Program-made: the position numbers and the translations under genes
Notes under the pieces: generated by a model
The model's input: only the letters and a program-made list of their open reading frames with translations
Database searches by the model: none
Told to the model about the DNA's origin: nothing
Part shown: positions 1-8,514 of the stretch, piece after piece
Layout of the letters: each line of letters starts with the position of its first letter
How positions within the stretch are numbered: the first letter of the stretch is position 1
Source: an uncultured bacterium
GTDB lineage: Bacteria; Actinomycetota; Coriobacteriia; Coriobacteriales; Atopobiaceae
Direction: 5' to 3'
DNA: 64,000 bases
NCBI GenBank assembly: GCA_905215465.1
Contig: CAJMPT010000004.1
Coordinates: 1-64,000 of the forward strand

Positions 1-271
1 GCGTGGGAGTGCCGTCGCCGTCGGCAGTTGCCGGCACCAGGCACGGGCACGCCAGGCGCTCGGTCAGGCCCGAGAGCGCCTCGGCGAGGTCGAGCAGGAA
101 CCCCTCGCGGTCTACGTAGGGCACGCCGGCCGCGCCGGACAGCACGTTCATGGGAAAGACCAGCAGGTCGACGCCCTGCTCGGCGGCACGGCGGGAGTAT
201 GCCGCCATGCGGTCCGCCGTCGCCGCAAAGTCCCCCGCGAGGCTCCCCATCTGCGCGATGCCCAGTCTCAT
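1..271 (-). CDS. Nitrilase-superfamily protein, N-terminal part (NadE glutaminase-domain-like), truncated by window edge
   Basis: The gene starts at an ATG whose complement ends at 271 and runs off the left edge; 90 residues are visible. The opening (MRLGIAQMGSLAGDF, then a GVDLLVFP strand) has the carbon-nitrogen hydrolase pattern found in free nitrilase-like amidohydrolases and in the glutaminase domain of glutamine-dependent NAD synthetase. In those families the strand is normally followed by the catalytic Glu (FPEL). Here the sequence is FPMN, so that Glu appears to be Met. The family call comes from this pattern only. NadE versus a stand-alone hydrolase cannot be decided because the rest of the gene is outside the window. 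Confidence 0.6.
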   Translation of the reverse strand, partial: MRLGIAQMGSLAGDFAATADRMAAYSRRAAEQGVDLLVFPMNVLSGAAGVPYVDREGFLLDLAEALSGLTERLACPCLVPATADGDGTPT

Positions 272-346
272 GTGTTGCTCCTAGCTCTTGGTCGGTCGTT
301 TGAGTATACGGCGAGAAACGCCCGCGCCCCGCGACCGGCCGCGCCC

Positions 347-727
347 CTACGCCTCGGCCTTCCAGAGGCCGTGGAGGTTGCAGTACTCGTAGACGGTGAC
401 GGGCACGCCCTCGGGCACCCAGAAGCCGGCATAGGGCCTCTCGCCGGGCTCGAGGTGGGCCAGCTGCAGGCGCCTCTCGCAGGCCACAGCAATCCACTGG
501 ATGTGGTGCTCGGGCAGCATGGGGTGCTCGGTTGCGCCCACGGTGACGCGCAGCACGTTGCCCTCGCGCGTGACCTCGGGCACGTGCTTTTCGGCCGCCG
601 CGTCCACCGATCCGGCCACAAGCAGCTGCATGGGCTCGCCGCAGCAGATGGGAACGGGGCCTCCGTCCTCCACAACGGCGACGAGGTTACCGCAGTGCCT
701 GCAACGATAGAACTTGACCTCGGACAT
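347..727 (-). CDS. dfx: Superoxide reductase (desulfoferrodoxin)
   Basis: This 126-residue protein has both domains of a class I desulfoferrodoxin. The N-terminal desulforedoxin domain has Cys9, Cys12 and the Cys28-Cys29 pair, which bind a rubredoxin-like FeS4 centre. The C-terminal neelaredoxin domain has EKHVP (Glu46, Lys47, His48), His68 and His74-His75 in a HPMLPEHH stretch, and Cys116/His119 in CNLHG, which form the catalytic His4Cys iron site. The enzyme reduces superoxide to peroxide in the cytoplasm without making oxygen and is typical of anaerobes. The start has a good GGAGGGG ribosome site. It stands alone between the nitrilase-type gene and dnaE. Confidence 0.95.
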   Translation of the reverse strand: MSEVKFYRCRHCGNLVAVVEDGGPVPICCGEPMQLLVAGSVDAAAEKHVPEVTREGNVLRVTVGATEHPMLPEHHIQWIAVACERRLQLAHLEPGERPYAGFWVPEGVPVTVYEYCNLHGLWKAEA

Positions 728-823
728 GATGACTCCCCTCCGTGCGTGCGGGCCGCCCCTTGCGGCCCCTCACCGGGGTTCTACCCATCATGCCCGAGGC
801 ACTGGCAGACGTCCGTCCGGCAA

Positions 824-868
824 CGTGTCCCAAATTTGCGCAAAAACGAACACGTACCCAATTTGCGG
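824..868 (-). repeat. Interspersed element R1, single arm
   Basis: Between dfx and dnaE lies one arm, in minus orientation, of the R1 repeat found at six further places here. It carries the core CGAACACGTCCCC/GGGGACGTGTTCG (here CGAACACGTACCC) and the neighbouring TTTGCGCAAA block. It lies just beyond the 3' end of dnaE and 5' of dfx. Confidence 0.85.
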
Positions 869-876
869 GCGGCGGG

Positions 877-3800
877 CTAGGCGACGCAGATGTGGCCGGC
901 AAGGCCCACGATGTCGGTCACCTCGGCAAGAAGGACCATGTTGCGGGCGTCCACGCGACAGGGAAGCTCCATGCGCATGGTGTCTCCGCTCTCGGCCTCC
1001 ACGCGCAGCTCCACGTGGTCCAGGCCCGGGTAACGCGCCAGCACGCTTCCCAGCTCGTCCATGCGGCCGCGAGTGAGCATGCTGGCGGGCATCATGACCT
1101 CGACGACCTTGGGACGGTTGGTCTTCTCGTTGAGGACGAGGGGCTCCACCTCCATGCAGATGATCTGGTTGCCGCGGTCGCTGCGCTCCAGCTTGCCGGA
1201 GACCTTGACGAAGACGTCTCCCTCGGCCTCGCCGGTCTCCTCGTCAACGTGGGGCGTCAGGGCGTCAGCGCACTTCTTGTAGAGCTTGGGGAAGATGACC
1301 AGGGTGGTCTCGCCCTCCATGTCCTCCAGAGTGACGACGGCCATGGGGTCGCCGTTCTTGGTGGTCTTCTTCTGCACGCCGGAGACCATGCCCGCAAAGC
1401 GCAGGACCTTGCCCTCGGGCACCTTGAAGCGCTCGTGGACGCCGCCGGCGGAGTCCGTGAACTCCTCGGAGACCTCGATGTCGGAGAGCGAATAGTCGCG
1501 CGCCTTGTTGAGGGCGTACTCGTACGGGCGCAGCGGGTGGTCAGAGACGTAGAGGCCCAGCACCTCGTGCTCGCGCTTGAGCTTCATGGAGCGGTCCCAC
1601 TCCACGCCGTCGGGGGGCGGCACCTCCTCCTTGAAGCCGGAGCCCTCCACATCGCCGAACATGTCGAACATGGAGAACTGCCCGCTCGCGCGCTCCTTCT
1701 GGCGCTTGGCGGCCGCGTCGATGATGTTGGCCGGGTTGGTCTTGTCGACGAAGCCCATGAGCTGCATGCGGGTGTAGCCGGTGGAGTCGAAGGCGCCGGA
1801 CATGATGAGGGCCTCCACCACGCGGCGGTTGGCCTGGGAGGAGTCCACGCGGTCCACGAAGTCGTGCAGGCTCTTGAAGGGGCCGCCGGCCTCGCGCTCG
1901 GCCATGATGGCGTCGCCCACGCCGTCGCCCACGCCGCGGATGCCGGCAAAGCCAAAGCGCACGCCGTCGGCGCTCGCCGTGAAGTCGCGGCCGCTCTCGT
2001 TGATGTCGGGCGGCAGGATGTCCACGCCCTCGCGGCGGAAGGCCGTGACGTAGTGGACGATCTTCTCGGTCTTGCCCATATAGGAGGTCAGGACCGAGGC
2101 CATGTACTCCTTGGGGAAGTAGGCCTTGAGCCAGGCCGTCTGCATGACCAGGATGGCGTAGCCGGCCGAGTGCGACTTATTGAAGGCATAGGACGCAAAC
2201 TCCAGGACGTCGTCCCAGATGCGCTGGGCGACCTCGCGCTTGTAGCCGTTCTCCACCGCGCCGTTGATCCAGTGGTCGTAGATGGTCTCGTCGGCGCCGT
2301 TGGCCTCCCAGTGGAAGATCTGGTCGGTCAGCATCTTGATCTTCTTCTTTGCCACCGGCTTGCGGATGCGCGAGTCGGACTCGCCTGGCGAGAAGTTCGA
2401 CATCTTCATCGAGATCTGCATGACCTGCTCCTGGTAGACCATGGTGCCGTAGGTCTCGTCCAGAATGTCGGAGAGGCGGTCGTCGTAGAAGGCGACGGGC
2501 TCCTTGCCGTTCATGCGGTTGATGTAGCTCGTGACCATGCCGGCGCCCAGCGGGCCCGGTCGGTACAGGGCGATGAGGGCGACCACCTGTCGGTACTCCT
2601 TGGGCTGCATGCCCTTGATGGTGGCCGTCATGCCCGCGGACTCGATCTGGAAGACGCCCGCGGTGTGGCCGCGGCCCATGAGCTCGAAGATCTTGGGGTC
2701 GTCGAAGGGGATCTTGTCGACGTTGATGTCCACGCAGGTGGCACCAGGCCTGATGGTCTGGCGGACGATCTCGGGCATCTGCTCGATGTCGGAGGCGTTG
2801 GGGTAGCTCTTGCGGATGTTGGCCAGCGCCTTGGAGATGACGGTCAGGGTGCGCAGGCCCAGGAAGTCCATCTTGAGCAGGCCCATGTCCGCCACCGAGT
2901 GGCCCTCGTACTGGGTGATCTCGACGCCACCCTTGGTGTCCACCTTGGTGGGCACGTGGTCGTTGACGGGCGTGGGGGCGATGAGGACGGCGCAGGCATG
3001 CACGCCCTCGCCACGGTGCAGACCCTCTATGGAGAGGGCCGCGTCGATGATGCGGCGGGAGTCGGCGTCCTTCTGGTAGGCCTCGGCGAAGTCGGGCGAG
3101 AACATGTCCTCCTTGCCCTCGCACTTCTCGAGGACGAACTTCAGCTTTGCCTTGGGGTCGTTGGTGATCATCTTGGAGAGCTTCTGGCCCTGCCAGACAG
3201 GGAAGCCCAGGACGCGGCAGGCGTCGTTGATGGCCTGCTTGGCCTTGATCGTGGAGTAGGTGATGACGTGGCAGACGCGCTCGGGGCCGTAGAGCTCGCG
3301 CACGTGCTGCACGACCTCCAGGCGCCGCTCGTCGTCGAAGTCCATGTCGATATCGGGCATCTCGGAGCGCTGCGGCGAGAGGAACCTCTCGAACATCAGG
3401 CCGTTGGAGAGCGGGTCGAAGGTAGTGATGTCCATGGCGTAGGCGACGAGGGCGCCGGCGGCCGAGCCGCGTCCCGGGCCCACGCCGATGCCGTTGCGCT
3501 TTGCCCACTGCACGTACTCCTGCACGATGAGGAAGTAGTCGGCAAATCCCTTGGTGCAGATGATGTCGTACTCGTGGTTCAGGCGGTCCAGGACGTTCCA
3601 GCCGCCGATCTCCACGTTCTTCCAATCCTCGCCGTAGCGGATGGCCAGGCCCTTCTCGCACTCCTCGCGGAAGCGCTGCTCGGAGGTCTCCCCCTCGCGC
3701 AGGCCAGGGAACTTGGGCAGGTACATGTGCGTCCAGTCCAGCTCGTAGTCGCACTTGGCCGCCACCTCGAGGGTGTTGTCGATGACCTCGGGACACCAGG

Positions 3801-4779
3801 AGAAGAGCTCGCGCATCTCCTCCTCGCTCTTGATGTAGAACTCCGTGCCCGTCATGCGCTTGCGGTTGACGTCGTCGACCTTTGACGCCGTGCCGATGCA
3901 CGAGAGGATGTCCTGGGTGGGGGCGTCCTCGCGGGTGAGGTAGTGGTTGTCGTTGGTGGCGATGACCTTGATGCCGAGCTCGCGGCCCAGGCGGATGATC
4001 TGCTCGGAGAGGGAGCGATCGTCAAAGCCGCCCCAGGCCGGGTCGGAAAGGCCGTGGTCCTGGACCTCCAGGTAGAAGTCCTCGCCAAAGATCTCCCGGA
4101 AGGTGAGGGCCCACTGCTTGGCCTCGTCGGGCCTGCCCTGGAAGTACATGCGCGGGATGATGCCCGACACGCACGCCGAGCTGCAGATGATGCCCTCGTG
4201 GTAGCGGCGCAGCATGTCGAGCGTGGTGCGCGGGTAGTAGTAGAACATCTCGCCGGAGGCCGCCTCGCTCATCATCTTCATGAGGTTGACGTAGCCGGTC
4301 TCGTTCTTGGCCAAAAGCAGCAGGTGGTAGCGGTGCTGCTTGGTGCCCTTCTGGATGCAGTCGTCGGTGATGAAGTAGGCCTCGCAGCCAAAGATGGGCT
4401 TGATGAGAAGCTCGGGGCGGTTGGCCTCCACGGCCGCGAGGTCGTGGCCGGACTCCTCCCAGACGGCCACGTCGGAGGCCCACTGGGCGTGGACGCGGTC
4501 GTGCGGGCCGGCGTCGTCGGCGTCGGCCTCGGGCTCCTCGAGGTCCCAGTCCTTCTTGAAGCACTCGACATCGTGCTTCCACTGCTTCATGTCCTTCTGG
4601 GCGTCGTTGTACTTGCGGCACTCCAGGTCGAAGTCGGGGACGCCGAACATGTAGCCGTGGTCGGTGAGCGCGAGGGCCGGCATGTTGAGGTCGACCGCGC
4701 GCTTGACCATGTCGGGGATCTTGGTCGCAGCGTCAAGCATTGAGTAGTCGGAGTGGTTGTGCAGGTGGACGAAGGCCAT
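877..4779 (-). CDS. dnaE: DNA polymerase III alpha subunit
   Basis: Replicative polymerase catalytic subunit, 1300 residues. It opens with a PHP domain (HLHNHSDYSMLDAA, residues about 5-18). The C-family polymerase core is recognisable from the glycine-rich GVGPGRGSAAGAL and the catalytic PDIDMDF motif. The C-terminal part carries an OB-fold (LRFAGMVSGVQ). It is longer than the roughly 1160 residues of E. coli DnaE. Part of the difference is an acidic insertion of about 65 residues inside the PHP domain, roughly residues 53-118 (EEPEADADDAG region). I chose the ATG at 4779 rather than the GTG two codons upstream because GGAAGG lies at normal distance from it. Monocistronic context. Confidence 0.96.
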   Translation of the reverse strand: MAFVHLHNHSDYSMLDAATKIPDMVKRAVDLNMPALALTDHGYMFGVPDFDLECRKYNDAQKDMKQWKHDVECFKKDWDLEEPEADADDAGPHDRVHAQWASDVAVWEESGHDLAAVEANRPELLIKPIFGCEAYFITDDCIQKGTKQHRYHLLLLAKNETGYVNLMKMMSEAASGEMFYYYPRTTLDMLRRYHEGIICSSACVSGIIPRMYFQGRPDEAKQWALTFREIFGEDFYLEVQDHGLSDPAWGGFDDRSLSEQIIRLGRELGIKVIATNDNHYLTREDAPTQDILSCIGTASKVDDVNRKRMTGTEFYIKSEEEMRELFSWCPEVIDNTLEVAAKCDYELDWTHMYLPKFPGLREGETSEQRFREECEKGLAIRYGEDWKNVEIGGWNVLDRLNHEYDIICTKGFADYFLIVQEYVQWAKRNGIGVGPGRGSAAGALVAYAMDITTFDPLSNGLMFERFLSPQRSEMPDIDMDFDDERRLEVVQHVRELYGPERVCHVITYSTIKAKQAINDACRVLGFPVWQGQKLSKMITNDPKAKLKFVLEKCEGKEDMFSPDFAEAYQKDADSRRIIDAALSIEGLHRGEGVHACAVLIAPTPVNDHVPTKVDTKGGVEITQYEGHSVADMGLLKMDFLGLRTLTVISKALANIRKSYPNASDIEQMPEIVRQTIRPGATCVDINVDKIPFDDPKIFELMGRGHTAGVFQIESAGMTATIKGMQPKEYRQVVALIALYRPGPLGAGMVTSYINRMNGKEPVAFYDDRLSDILDETYGTMVYQEQVMQISMKMSNFSPGESDSRIRKPVAKKKIKMLTDQIFHWEANGADETIYDHWINGAVENGYKREVAQRIWDDVLEFASYAFNKSHSAGYAILVMQTAWLKAYFPKEYMASVLTSYMGKTEKIVHYVTAFRREGVDILPPDINESGRDFTASADGVRFGFAGIRGVGDGVGDAIMAEREAGGPFKSLHDFVDRVDSSQANRRVVEALIMSGAFDSTGYTRMQLMGFVDKTNPANIIDAAAKRQKERASGQFSMFDMFGDVEGSGFKEEVPPPDGVEWDRSMKLKREHEVLGLYVSDHPLRPYEYALNKARDYSLSDIEVSEEFTDSAGGVHERFKVPEGKVLRFAGMVSGVQKKTTKNGDPMAVVTLEDMEGETTLVIFPKLYKKCADALTPHVDEETGEAEGDVFVKVSGKLERSDRGNQIICMEVEPLVLNEKTNRPKVVEVMMPASMLTRGRMDELGSVLARYPGLDHVELRVEAESGDTMRMELPCRVDARNMVLLAEVTDIVGLAGHICVA

Positions 4780-4902
4780 GGGCACCTTCCGTTTTGGTCG
4801 TGATCTTCTCAGCCTCTGAGGATAGCGGGTTCGGCGGGCGGCCTTGGCGCCGTCCGCCGAACCCCATCACATCTTGCGATGCCGCCCGCGCCAGGCGCCG
4901 GG

Positions 4903-7900
4903 TCAGCCGCCGAAGCGGTAGCGGACCTGGAGGGGCTGGGCGGGGTCGGCCGGGTCCTCTCGCTCGACGCACACAAAGACGCAGGTCACGGACGAGAAGC
5001 CCTGGTGCGCCAGGACATCGGCGTAGAACTCGGCCTGCATCTGGTGACGCTGGCGGACCTCCTCCACGGAAAGCCCCGCGTCGCCGGTCTTGTAGTCGAC
5101 GAGAAGCGCGTCGTCTGAACCGGCGTCGGTGGCCAGAAGGTCGATGGCGCCCTCCAGGTAGCGCCCGTGGGGCGAGTCCACCCGGCAGAAGAACGGCACC
5201 TCGGCGCGGACGAGCCCGTGGGAGAGCGCCTCCGCCCTGAGCGCGGAGCCCTCCCAGCGCGCGAGCGCGGCCCCGAGCCGGGCGCGGGCCCTCGCGGAGA
5301 GGTTCCAGTAGTCCGCGCGGGCGCAGACCTCGGCCTCGCCAACGCGCCCGCCGCGCTCGACCATGGCCTGGGCAAGCTCGTGGAAGGCAGATCCCAGGTT
5401 GGTGGCACGGTCGGCGTCCTCGGTGGTGGGGGCGCCGGCGTCGGCCGCCTCGCGCTGCTCGCGCGTGGGCACCGGGTCGGGCCGGCCCGACGCCACGCGC
5501 TCGGCCGCGGCAACGGAGGAGTAGCTGAAGACGCCCTCCCGCGCGCTCCAGGGCCTGACCTCGCGGAGCAGCAGCTCTCCGGGGTCGTCGTAGAGGTCGA
5601 AGGGGGCCGGGGCGCCCGCGAGTCCCTCGCCGGCCGGCTCGGCCCCGGCGCCGGCCCCGGCGCCGTCAAGGCCGAGCCTGACGATGTCCGCGTCCTCCAG
5701 GGGCAGCGCGCCGTCGAAGCCGGCAAGCGAGCCCGCGGACTCGGCCGCGACCTCCTTGGGCTTGCCGCGGCCGCCCGAGGTGGAGACCACCACGGTGCGC
5801 ACGCGCGCCGGGCCGCTCCCGCCGTACTCGACGGAGGTCACACCCGCCGCCTGGTCGGCCCCGGCGGGAAGCCCCAGGGCGCTGAGGGCCTGGGCCGCGA
5901 GCTCCGAGGAGACCTCCTGCTTGCCGGAGGCGGCCGCGACGGAGAGCACGAGCGCCTCGCGGGCGCGCGTCATGGCCACGTAGAGCAGGCGGGCCTTCTC
6001 CTCCAGGGCCTCCCGCTCGTCCGTGCGGCGGCAGGCAAGGTAGGCGGCGGCAAGCGGCAGGCTCCGTCCGTCCGCGAGGTCGCAGGCGGCCTCGTCGGCG
6101 TCGATGCCGTCCAGCTTGGGGCAGTCTGCCGGGCGCACCACCAGGCCGGAGGTGCCGTCGGCGTGCGGGACCACGGCCACCTGGGACTCCGAGCGCGGGT
6201 TGCCCCAGCACTCGGCCACGGCCGTCACGGGAAACTCGAGGCCCTTGGAGGCGTGGATGGTCATCACGCGCACGCAGCCGCCGCCCGCGGCGTCGGCCCC
6301 GGAGAGCGAGGCCGGGGCGATCTTGCTCGCGGCAAGCCACAGGTCAAACTCCGTGGCCGCACGCGCGGCGCCCAGGCCGAGGGAGTCGGTGAGGTCGCGC
6401 ACGTAGCGCAGGGCCGCGAGCACGTTGGCGGCGCGCGCCAGGCCCTGGGCCCCCTGGTCCTCCAGGCGCTCCAGCCAGCCCGAGGCGCGCACGACGTCCT
6501 CGCAGACGTCGGCCACAGGTCGGCTCCGCACGTCCTCCAGCGCGCGCGTCATGACCTCGTGGGCGCGGACCAGGCGCGCCGAGGGGGTGACGCCGCCGTA
6601 GAGCTCGAGCGTGGCCAGGCCGCGCTCGATGGGCCGCTTGGTGGGGGCGTCCAGCTTGTCCTGGGCGCGGGTGCCCAGGTCGGCGAAGTCGTTTGCGTCC
6701 AGACCGAACATCTCGCTCGCCAGGAGCGGGAAGGTGCCGGACTGGGTGTCCGACGGGTTGGCGAGCGCGTGGAGAAGCGCGCAGGTCACCCTGGCCTCCG
6801 CGGAGGAGGTGAAGGTGGAGCCGCCGGTGACCACGCACTCCAGGCCGCGGGCGCGGATGGCGTCGATGTAGGTTCCCGCATGGGTGGTCACGCCCAGGAG
6901 GAGCGCCATGTCGCCGGGGCGCTCGCCGTGGGCGGCGTAGGTCGCCAGGGCGTCCGCCACCTGGGCCGCCGCCGTGGCGGACTGCTGCGAGGTGGCGCGA
7001 CCCGAGGCGCCGTTTCCGGCCGTCACCTCGACGTCGACGCGCGGCAGGTCGCGGGCGAGAAGCCCGTCCTTCCTGGAGGGGTTGTCGTCGAGGTGCATGA
7101 AGCCGCGCATGGTGCCGCGCGTGGGCTCGCCGTCGCGGGCGCCGCCGGTGCCCACGCGCTCCACGAAGGCAAGCACATCGCCGTGGCTGCGGTAGTTGGT
7201 GTCGAGCCTGACGCCGTGGGTCTCCCCCACCGCCCTGCCCTGGCGGCGGAAGACGCCGACGTCGGCGCCGCGGAAGCGGTAGATGGACTGCTGAGCGTCT
7301 CCGACGGTGCAGAGGTGGCGCGCCCCCTCGCCGGCCAGAAGGCCGATGAGCTCGAGCTGGACCTCGTCGGTGTCCTGGAACTCGTCGACCATCACCAGGC
7401 GGAAGCGCCCCTGGAAGGCCGCCGCCACGCCGGGGTTGTCCCTCACGGCGGAAAGGGCCATCCTGACCAGGTCGTCGTTGTCGAGGCAGCGCGCCTGGGC
7501 CTTGAGCCCGCCATAGCGCGCGTCCACGCGGCGGGCGAGCTCGAGGAGCCGCGGCGTGGCCTCGGCCGCGTCGGAGAAGGCCGCCTCGGCGCGTGCCAGG
7601 GCGAGGGCCGCCTTGGCCTCCGCGAGCTTCTCGGCTATGGCCTTGCTCGAGCGGGGCGCCGACACCGCGGCCAGGGCCTCGCGGGCGCAAGCGGCGGTCT
7701 TCCCGCCGGCGGCCAGGGAGTCGAAGGCGCGCAGGGCCTCCAGGGAGGGGCCCACCGCGGCGGCCGCGGCGGCGCTGAGCTTCTCGGCCCCAAGCTCCTC
7801 GAAGCGCATGAGGAGGTCATGCATGAGCTCGGGCAGCCCCACGCGGGAGGCCTCGGGCGCGAGGGACGCAAGGCCGCCGGGAAGGGCACGTGCGGCGTCC

Positions 7901-8514
7901 AGGATGGCGCGCACCTGCCCCATGGCGCCCGTGTGGCCGCTCTGGGGGCTGTAGGTGCCCAGGTCCTGGCGCTCCCAGACGCAGGAGAAGGCGGGGTCCC
8001 GGCGGGCCTCGGACATGACGTCCTCCATGGCCTGGGCCACAAGCGCCTCCTCGTCGGAGTTCACCACCACGGAGAAGTCCGGGTCAAGGCCCAGGTCAAG
8101 GGCATAGCGGTGCAGGATGCGCGAGCACATGCCGTTGATGGTCATGATCCAGGCGTCGTCCACGGCAAGGGCCGCCTCGGCCATGCCGGCGCGGCGCAGC
8201 GTGGACCGCACGCGCTCGCGGATCTCTCGCGCGGCCGCCTCGGTGAAGGTGATGACGAGGACCTGGGAGAGGTCTTCCAGGAAGGGGCGGCCGTCCGCGC
8301 CGGAGCCGGGCGAGAGGGCCCAGGCCACGCGCTGGGTGAGCGTGAAGGTCTTGCCCGAGCCGGCGCCCGCCTCCACGAAGAGGGGCTCGTCGAGCGTGCG
8401 GGCGATTCTTGCCTGGCGCTCGTTCAGACCGCTCAGGTCAATGGCGCAACGCTGCTGGGCCGCGGGCTTCTCGATGTCTTTGAGCTGGGACTGGTTTGAA
8501 ATGGGCTCGTTCAC
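4903..8514 (-). CDS. addA: ATP-dependent helicase/nuclease subunit A
   Basis: UvrD-like superfamily 1 helicase fused to a RecB-type nuclease, 1203 residues, for double-strand break end processing with AddB. Walker A is EAGAGSGKTF near residues 48-57. The Walker B/motif II region reads VMVDEFQDTDE, and motif III is GDAQQSIYRFRGAD. The C-terminal PD-(D/E)XK nuclease has LLVDYKTGD with the downstream QAEFYADVL motif. The GTG start overlaps the TGA stop of addB (GTGA, 8511-8514), with AGGAGG upstream inside addB, so the two subunits are translationally coupled. AddAB rather than mycobacterial AdnAB fits Coriobacteriia. The cognate Chi sequence is not known to me. Confidence 0.94.
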   Translation of the reverse strand: MNEPISNQSQLKDIEKPAAQQRCAIDLSGLNERQARIARTLDEPLFVEAGAGSGKTFTLTQRVAWALSPGSGADGRPFLEDLSQVLVITFTEAAAREIRERVRSTLRRAGMAEAALAVDDAWIMTINGMCSRILHRYALDLGLDPDFSVVVNSDEEALVAQAMEDVMSEARRDPAFSCVWERQDLGTYSPQSGHTGAMGQVRAILDAARALPGGLASLAPEASRVGLPELMHDLLMRFEELGAEKLSAAAAAAVGPSLEALRAFDSLAAGGKTAACAREALAAVSAPRSSKAIAEKLAEAKAALALARAEAAFSDAAEATPRLLELARRVDARYGGLKAQARCLDNDDLVRMALSAVRDNPGVAAAFQGRFRLVMVDEFQDTDEVQLELIGLLAGEGARHLCTVGDAQQSIYRFRGADVGVFRRQGRAVGETHGVRLDTNYRSHGDVLAFVERVGTGGARDGEPTRGTMRGFMHLDDNPSRKDGLLARDLPRVDVEVTAGNGASGRATSQQSATAAAQVADALATYAAHGERPGDMALLLGVTTHAGTYIDAIRARGLECVVTGGSTFTSSAEARVTCALLHALANPSDTQSGTFPLLASEMFGLDANDFADLGTRAQDKLDAPTKRPIERGLATLELYGGVTPSARLVRAHEVMTRALEDVRSRPVADVCEDVVRASGWLERLEDQGAQGLARAANVLAALRYVRDLTDSLGLGAARAATEFDLWLAASKIAPASLSGADAAGGGCVRVMTIHASKGLEFPVTAVAECWGNPRSESQVAVVPHADGTSGLVVRPADCPKLDGIDADEAACDLADGRSLPLAAAYLACRRTDEREALEEKARLLYVAMTRAREALVLSVAAASGKQEVSSELAAQALSALGLPAGADQAAGVTSVEYGGSGPARVRTVVVSTSGGRGKPKEVAAESAGSLAGFDGALPLEDADIVRLGLDGAGAGAGAEPAGEGLAGAPAPFDLYDDPGELLLREVRPWSAREGVFSYSSVAAAERVASGRPDPVPTREQREAADAGAPTTEDADRATNLGSAFHELAQAMVERGGRVGEAEVCARADYWNLSARARARLGAALARWEGSALRAEALSHGLVRAEVPFFCRVDSPHGRYLEGAIDLLATDAGSDDALLVDYKTGDAGLSVEEVRQRHQMQAEFYADVLAHQGFSSVTCVFVCVEREDPADPAQPLQVRYRFGG

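Noticed and set aside
742..3885. Long open frame on the plus strand opposite dnaE
   Set aside because: It is the codon-bias shadow of dnaE in GC-rich DNA. The translation is Val/Gly/His/Leu-rich with no domain, and dnaE is certain.
5167..8499. 1110-codon plus-strand frame opposite addA
   Set aside because: Antisense shadow of addA, low-complexity Gly/Ala/Arg product.
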